In this document: positions 59,249 through 64,000 of the stretch, piece by piece
How positions within the stretch are numbered: position 1 is the first letter of the stretch
How the letters are laid out: the number at the start of each line of letters is the position of its first letter
Assembly: GCA_902702965.1 (NCBI GenBank)
Contig: CACRXP010000681.1
Span: 76,529 to 140,528, forward strand
Length of the DNA: 64,000 bases
DNA from: Spirometra erinaceieuropaei
Lineage: Eukaryota > Platyhelminthes > Cestoda > Diphyllobothriidea > Diphyllobothriidae
Reading direction: 5' to 3'
The notes under the pieces: generated by a model
What the model was told of the DNA's origin: nothing
Database searches by the model: none
What the model saw: only the letters and a program-made list of their open reading frames with translations
Program-made: the position numbers and the translations under genes

Positions 59249-59562
59249 GATTCGAGTGAGTACTTTAAGTGAAATCAGTGATCAGAGGAGTTCGCCTAGA
59301 CGTCTTTCATGAAAATTTCATGTGTGCTCTTCGGATTATTCGTGCTCTTACAGTGTAAGACAGGTCTATTTGCGGATGTTACTAAAATACTTGGGTCGAT
59401 CACGAGCGAATTTTAACCGGTTATTGCCGAGCGGATGCTGAATGATTGCAATTGTTCCCTTTAAATGCATGACATGCCGATTCTGAAAGCGACATCCATT
59501 TTGTTAAGACGTTACGCATATGGTCATGTGACTGCAGTTTTTGAATCGCTATCACTTTTTAC

Positions 59563-59668
59563 CTCGATTTCGAAACATTTCGAAAGTGAAACCATATAAC
59601 CTTCCTAGAATAGCAAAATAATGGTGCGGAGAAAATCTTCCAGGAAAACCTATCAATTTCATGACACA
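59563..59668 (-). CDS. Candidate L7 internal exon
   Basis: A 106-nt segment between GCCTCTCAAACAG and AATCGAG/GTAAAA encodes CVMKLIGFPGRFSPHHYFAI and YGFTFEMFRNR in phase 0 to phase 1. It lies between the exon C relic and the 58.8-59.2 kb frame. Similarity to exon A is at most slight. Low confidence. Confidence 0.22.
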
Positions 59669-59917
59669 CTGTTTGAGAGGCACTCCACCGCTATTGAGCT
59701 GTTAACATTAAAAAACCTCCGTGACAGACGCCCACGTTTACAGATCACCAAAAGACATGACGAGCTGGTTTTGCAATATGACAACGCCGGCGTCATGTAG
59801 CACAACGAGCTAAGGAAACGTTCAGACATTTCGTTCAAAGGTCCTTCTCACCCGCCGGCAATGCCCCATCAGGCTGTCATATGTTTTTTTCATTACCAGG
59901 TGATCCTGCAATCCCTA

Positions 59918-60187
59918 TTATAATATAAAGTCGGCCCAATTGATATAATGCCCAAAATTATCAGCAGTTTTTCTATCACAAAAGCTATTTGTTAACTGAA
60001 AGAGGAAACGGCTGATATCTGGAACGCACCCATCTGAGGACGGCATCCTTGCATCATAACGTTCGACAAAACCTATGTGATCTAACCTTTTGAAGATGCA
60101 TTTAGATTTTTCAGTTAAACTCAATCGAAATCTCTTACGGAGTGTTTGATACAACGAAGTGCCAAAAAGCAAAATCAAGGGGGGCAT
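59918..60187 (-). pseudogene. Family locus L7, exon C relic
   Basis: The frame FRLSLTEKSKCIFKRLDHIG, then SSDGCVPDISRFLFQLTNSF aligns with L6 exon C (TYTLDMRHYNVTC..., SIDGCPNNQQFFYHAINF), including the DGC and the following aromatic strand. At the position of the L6 donor (TGCAG/GTGAAC) this copy reads TTGCAGGATCAC, so the GT is lost, and two stop codons lie just upstream. It therefore looks like a dead exon. Confidence 0.5.
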
Positions 60188-62801
60188 TAAAATACGTCTA
60201 TAGGATAGTGATATTGCGTGCAGGCCAATAGTCCTACTTAAGGTTAGAGTGATACCACTTTAACAACACAGGTATTAGCCAAAAGCCTATACAAGCGTGT
60301 TTCGTCGATATTCTGCCGCTGCATGGCTCAGCTGCGAGAGATTCGGCTCGTCAGTGGGTACACCAGTATTTCCTGGGTGTTTCTTGGTAGATTCTCCAAT
60401 CTATAAATTTTCGCCTCTTAATTTTCCAAAAAAATATCTTCTTCATTACATTCTAACCGAAACTATAAAACGCTTGTCCGGCTGGGAAGGATTACTTAAG
60501 TGGAATTGTAAGATTGGTTATCGAGCAACATGATCTCAAGATATTTTAGATACGACACAGTGCCTTGACGAAGAAGGAAACACGATCACTGCGACAGGTG
60601 CTTTATTCGTCTGGCGTGTGGGATTCCTTCTCGAAAACATAATCACAGACAATAGCAAATACCGGTTGTTCATGTACAAGGGCCGTAGCATTTATAAGAT
60701 GCAGTCACCATGCTACCACGTGGCTATGACAATTCCTGGCTGCTCTCTTTGTAAGGCATTACTACACATAGTGTGATGACTGTTCGATAGCTGACATTAG
60801 AGTCGTCAATCATTGCCATTTCTTCGCGGATTTTAAATGTTGGTGTGGTATTTGCTCAGCCATCTGACCCACTGACAGTGGCCTTGGGAATAGTGCTCGT
60901 CTCCCCTCGAGACTAATTACTACACCCGGACTAAGACCCAGCCCCGAATATGGTAGAGGGAGGTAATTTCACTTGTTAGTAGACTGGAAACCAGTGAAAT
61001 ATTGCTCGAGCGCCCCGTGGCTTGCGAAATTGTCAGCACTGGCGCGAAGGTCGACCTCGTAGGATTTGAATGTGTGGCCGGATCTCCTCAACGCCTTGTG
61101 GTTGCCTCCGGTCTGTGCCCAAATCCAACCCCAAATGGCGCGTTAAGGCGGATGATGACTTCCGCAACGTCCTTAACACATGCAAACATTGGCCAAAATT
61201 TGGGTTCACTGCAGTCTGACCTTTCATTCCTTCAAATATCCTTCTCTTTGTCATAACCGTTTAATTGAACTTAGGTCATGGGCCAGTGTGCCGGTGTGCA
61301 AATTTAAACGGCTTAAAAGTCTGCTTTTAAGTTTACGCTTTAACGTTCTCGGAAACTAAATAAGACGGAATTGCGTGGACACATTCACTTAGAAAGCATG
61401 AAGTCATTTTTGTCTCTCATGTTCCCAAACACCCATCTCCTGAATTTTAAAAAGCCTCTTACAGTAATTTAAACGTAAATATTACATATTTTGCTTGTTT
61501 AGGTCAAAACACGTAATTCTGGTGGCTACAATTGTCGTTATTTTTTCGCTATATCCCCCAAGAGTTTTGCAGTCAGCAGCTGTCATTGCGACATTTACCT
61601 CCCCTGCTTGTTTACAACCTAACCGCCCGCTGACACTTGCGGTATTTTCACCTGCCTTGACACTATGAGGGTTGTTTCTGCAGTCAGCAAGGGTATATTG
61701 TAATTGTTAGTGGCGCGCTTTTGTTCGGCATTGGCCTTTTTTGCGGATTCCCCTTGAACAAAATTAAACCCTACACAGCCGGCGATCATGTCTTACGCGA
61801 ATAAATGGCAGGTTACTTTGCTTAGAAAATACAAAAATACCGCACATTTTATGTCTTTTTGTTTAGTCTTCAAGTTTTTTCCGCTATTTGTCCATTCTCA
61901 AGTCTCCTTGTCTTAACACACCCATTGCAGCGACAATAAACCGGCGTCCAATGTTATATTTATCTTTATTATAAACACGGATTGGACACTATTAATGCGG
62001 TTTCTTTTTCTCCTGGATTTCTACTTTTACAGTATGTTGACATAACTTACATGGATGCTCAAGAAAGCACTGACTGTTACTTTTATCAGAATTGTTTATG
62101 TGAGCGTTGCTGACATGACATGCAAAACGCACTTTTTACATTTAAACAAATTTGAAGTGGACAGACGACGCAAACTGAGAAAATAGGACATCACTGAAAA
62201 ACTTGGCAATGTGCAGGTATTGCTTGTTTTTCCACCCTCAGCAGGATAAGATATTTCAAACGTCTGTAATACAGGTAACCTTTTTTTAATTTCCCCCGAT
62301 GATATTCGTTTGGTTATAAGATTTAGGGTCGGGCTACTGTTAAGGCCAGTGTTAGTGTTGAATTTGAGGTTCGGGCTATGAATAACATGACGGTTGGTTT
62401 TAAAGGTCGGCAACGGAAATAGACGGCCTTATTCTAAGTTAACGTAAGGCTACCAGTATTATGGAAAAGGCCGTTCCTTTTACCGCGTTCTGTCGGTGGA
62501 AACATTTCAAAAATCCTTGAGTAAGTTAAAATCATTATAGGCAAATGTAACGTAAATTCCCTTAAATTTTACTGCATTTGTTTACAGATCGTTGTACTGC
62601 AGAGTCTGTTTCACAGCTAACAACAATCTAACTAAAATTCTAAAATAAGTTTTCAACCAAGTAAAGTTACTTTCCGAAGGCTCAGACACCTATTGTCGTG
62701 TGGCATTATTCTAAGCTAATATTCTGAGGCCGGCATACCAGTTTTCAATGGGTTTTTTTCCGGAACATTAAAGGGCTCGCCCAGTAAAATGGACAACTTA
62801 C
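60188..62801. other. No identifiable gene; small PLE-repeat fragment at 60297-60345
   Basis: At 60297-60345, GTCGATATTCTGCCGCTGCATG resembles the PLE repeat near 1640-1680. Frames at 61002-61256 and 62096-62413 carry no recognised motif. Confidence 0.35.
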
Positions 62802-62949
62802 GTAGCGTGTATTTTTTCGCCGAATTAATTTGCACATGCCAATCACGATGTATTTCTTCGAGTGCAAGTGCAAAGGCCTCATTATAATGCTCGTTGTAAA
62901 CCCAATAAAAATGTAAAATGTTGTAATCGATGAAATGGTAGCTCTCGGC
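62802..62949 (-). CDS. Unidentified exon candidate with strong donor
   Basis: The donor CTAC/GTAAGT (62802/62801) has a perfect intron start. With the acceptor GATATAG at 62950 one frame encodes AESYHFIDYNILHFYWVYNE and HYNEAFALALEEIHRDWHVQ, INSAKKYTL (148 nt, phase 0 to 1). This reads like an amphipathic helix followed by a strand. A second frame is also open here (starting MCTMLFISLTMLT at 63053), with its own hydrophobic start. I cannot decide between them; the family is unknown. Confidence 0.35.
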
Positions 62950-64000
62950 CTATATCCGCCTGCAATAATAAGATTATCGTTTTCAATATCCATCTTTAAT
63001 GACATGTTTATATTCGTTAACATGGTTAATGAGATAAACAACATTGTACACATCCTTGATTGAACAATTGAGATTAATTACTCTTCTTGGGTGAAGAGAA
63101 TATGTGATAAGCATCAACATCACATTCTGTGCCGTCCTAACAGACAGGCCAACCTACATTGACCTCCATTCACAAAGCCACTTCGGTTTGCGTCTCTAAA
63201 AACACGTCTAATATCAGTAAGGTCCTGGCCTTCTCCAAATTATCTGAGAAAATTCCAGACAACCCAGACATGCACCGTCTATCCTGCATGTCACCGTAGC
63301 AATGACTAACTGGAGTTGGTCACAAATGCTTCTTGTTTCGTCGTGTATACAATGCCGAATTAAGTTTCCAGATAATTTCTCGATGATCTGATGTATTTCC
63401 GCCTAAAGGGTTGCACAAAAGAGGTCCCTATCCGGCTCTAGTGGTCACACAGGACGATGCACATTAGGATGTCAAAATCATCTGATTAGACTTTAACCCA
63501 CCACCACTGACACACGCAAATGCCTACAACATTCTAATAAAAATTTCTAATTAGTGCATGTAACTGTAGGGATGTTTTTTCCTAAGAAATGCGCGTTTCA
63601 AATAACGGCGACGTTAGTGGCTCCGAACATAATGTTCAGACCATACATAAAAACAAAATTTACATAACTGGCACAAATCCTATCTACTTTAACCAAACAT
63701 AGAGTTCAAATAGAGCAGACATTCAACTAGTAAAAAGCATATAGAAAGAGGAATTGATGATGTAGATCATGATTGTCAACATAAATTGATGAGTCTGAAA
63801 TGTGGAAGGACGTTCAGCACTCAGCAGATTATCACTCACTGTGTCCAACTGGAAAGCGTAGGATTTGATAACGCTACTATTTAGTATGTTATAGGGATGC
63901 AGACTAATGTACAAGGCAGGCCATGAGGATTATGTTTGGATATCATAGATAGGGTAGAAAGTTGTTGTCGTGAAATGGTGTTGCGCCGGTAATTGTAAAA
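62950..64000. other. No identifiable gene
   Basis: Nothing recognisable except the inverted repeat of window positions 1-45 at 63128-63172. Short frames such as 63723-63914 are unsupported. Confidence 0.4.
63128..63172 (-). repeat. Small dispersed repeat, copy 2
   Basis: The reverse complement matches 1-45 through the words GAGGTSAATGTAGGT and GGCCTG. It is part of an unrecognised dispersed repeat. Confidence 0.35.

Noticed and set aside
1..64000. CRISPR array, bacterial operons or prophage
   Set aside because: No regular short repeats with spacers, no ribosome-binding-site-led gene rows; retroelements and introns indicate an animal genome.

Overview
The window reads as nuclear DNA of an animal, most likely a flatworm (a tapeworm such as Spirometra or Dibothriocephalus, or a fluke). 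The evidence is AT-rich gene-poor sequence, short coding exons bounded by GT/AG splice sites, a CR1/Jockey-type LINE, several Penelope-like element (PLE) fragments with GIY-YIG endonuclease tails, tRNA-headed SINEs and large foldback repeats. There is no bacterial gene organisation, and no gene can be named by orthology. The species call is inference.

The most interesting content is a set of short exons that appear to be paralogues of one rapidly evolving, cysteine-bearing gene family, scattered on both strands: locus L1 (9.06-9.71 kb, minus, perhaps with a signal-peptide exon at 15.0 kb), L2 (21.98-22.89 kb, plus), L3 (27.1-27.36 kb, plus), L4 (35.8-38.84 kb, plus), L5 (53.55-53.69 kb, plus, weak), L6 (55.12-57.32 kb, minus, best preserved) and L7 (58.8-60.19 kb, minus, relic). 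In L1, L4 and L6 the second-to-last exon ('exon A') is 256, 257 and 257 nt with splice phases 1 and 0. It is followed by an intron of about 100 nt and a terminal exon ('exon B') sharing an L(S/A)LKAT core and a cysteine just before the stop. An upstream exon ('exon C', phase-1 donor) is visible in L6 and probably L2, L4 and L7. Some copies carry a 1-nt deletion, an in-frame stop or a lost splice donor, so the array mixes plausible genes and decaying copies. A second, unidentified minus-strand exon cluster with beta-rich, fibronectin-III-like sequence lies at 29.1-30.05 kb.

Most other recognisable sequence is mobile DNA. 0.3-4.5 kb holds two copies of a tRNA-like element (one bounded by a perfect 26-bp inverted repeat) and a PLE tail between LTR-like repeats. 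10.0-14.7 kb is a nearly full-length but mutated CR1-like LINE. 16.1-16.9, 27.9-28.9 and 42.0-42.3 kb hold one foldback family; 33.3-35.7 kb holds a larger 2.4-kb foldback with arms of about 600 bp. 17.4-18.0, 41.8 and 48.0 kb carry a tRNA-derived SINE. 23.3, 26.3, 39.0 and 42.7-44.3 kb are PLE fragments. 44.7-46.1 kb is a 5'-truncated PLE flanked by long inverted repeats that contain TATA boxes and minimal hammerhead-ribozyme motifs. 51.4-54.6 kb is an old tandem duplication of about 1.5 kb. A 71-base assembly gap (38708-38778) interrupts L4.

Long tracts (6-9, 18.4-21.9, 23.8-26.3, 30-33.3, 39.7-41.8, 48.2-51.4 and 60.2-62.8 kb) show nothing I can identify. All assignments were made by reading the sequence; no database search was possible.
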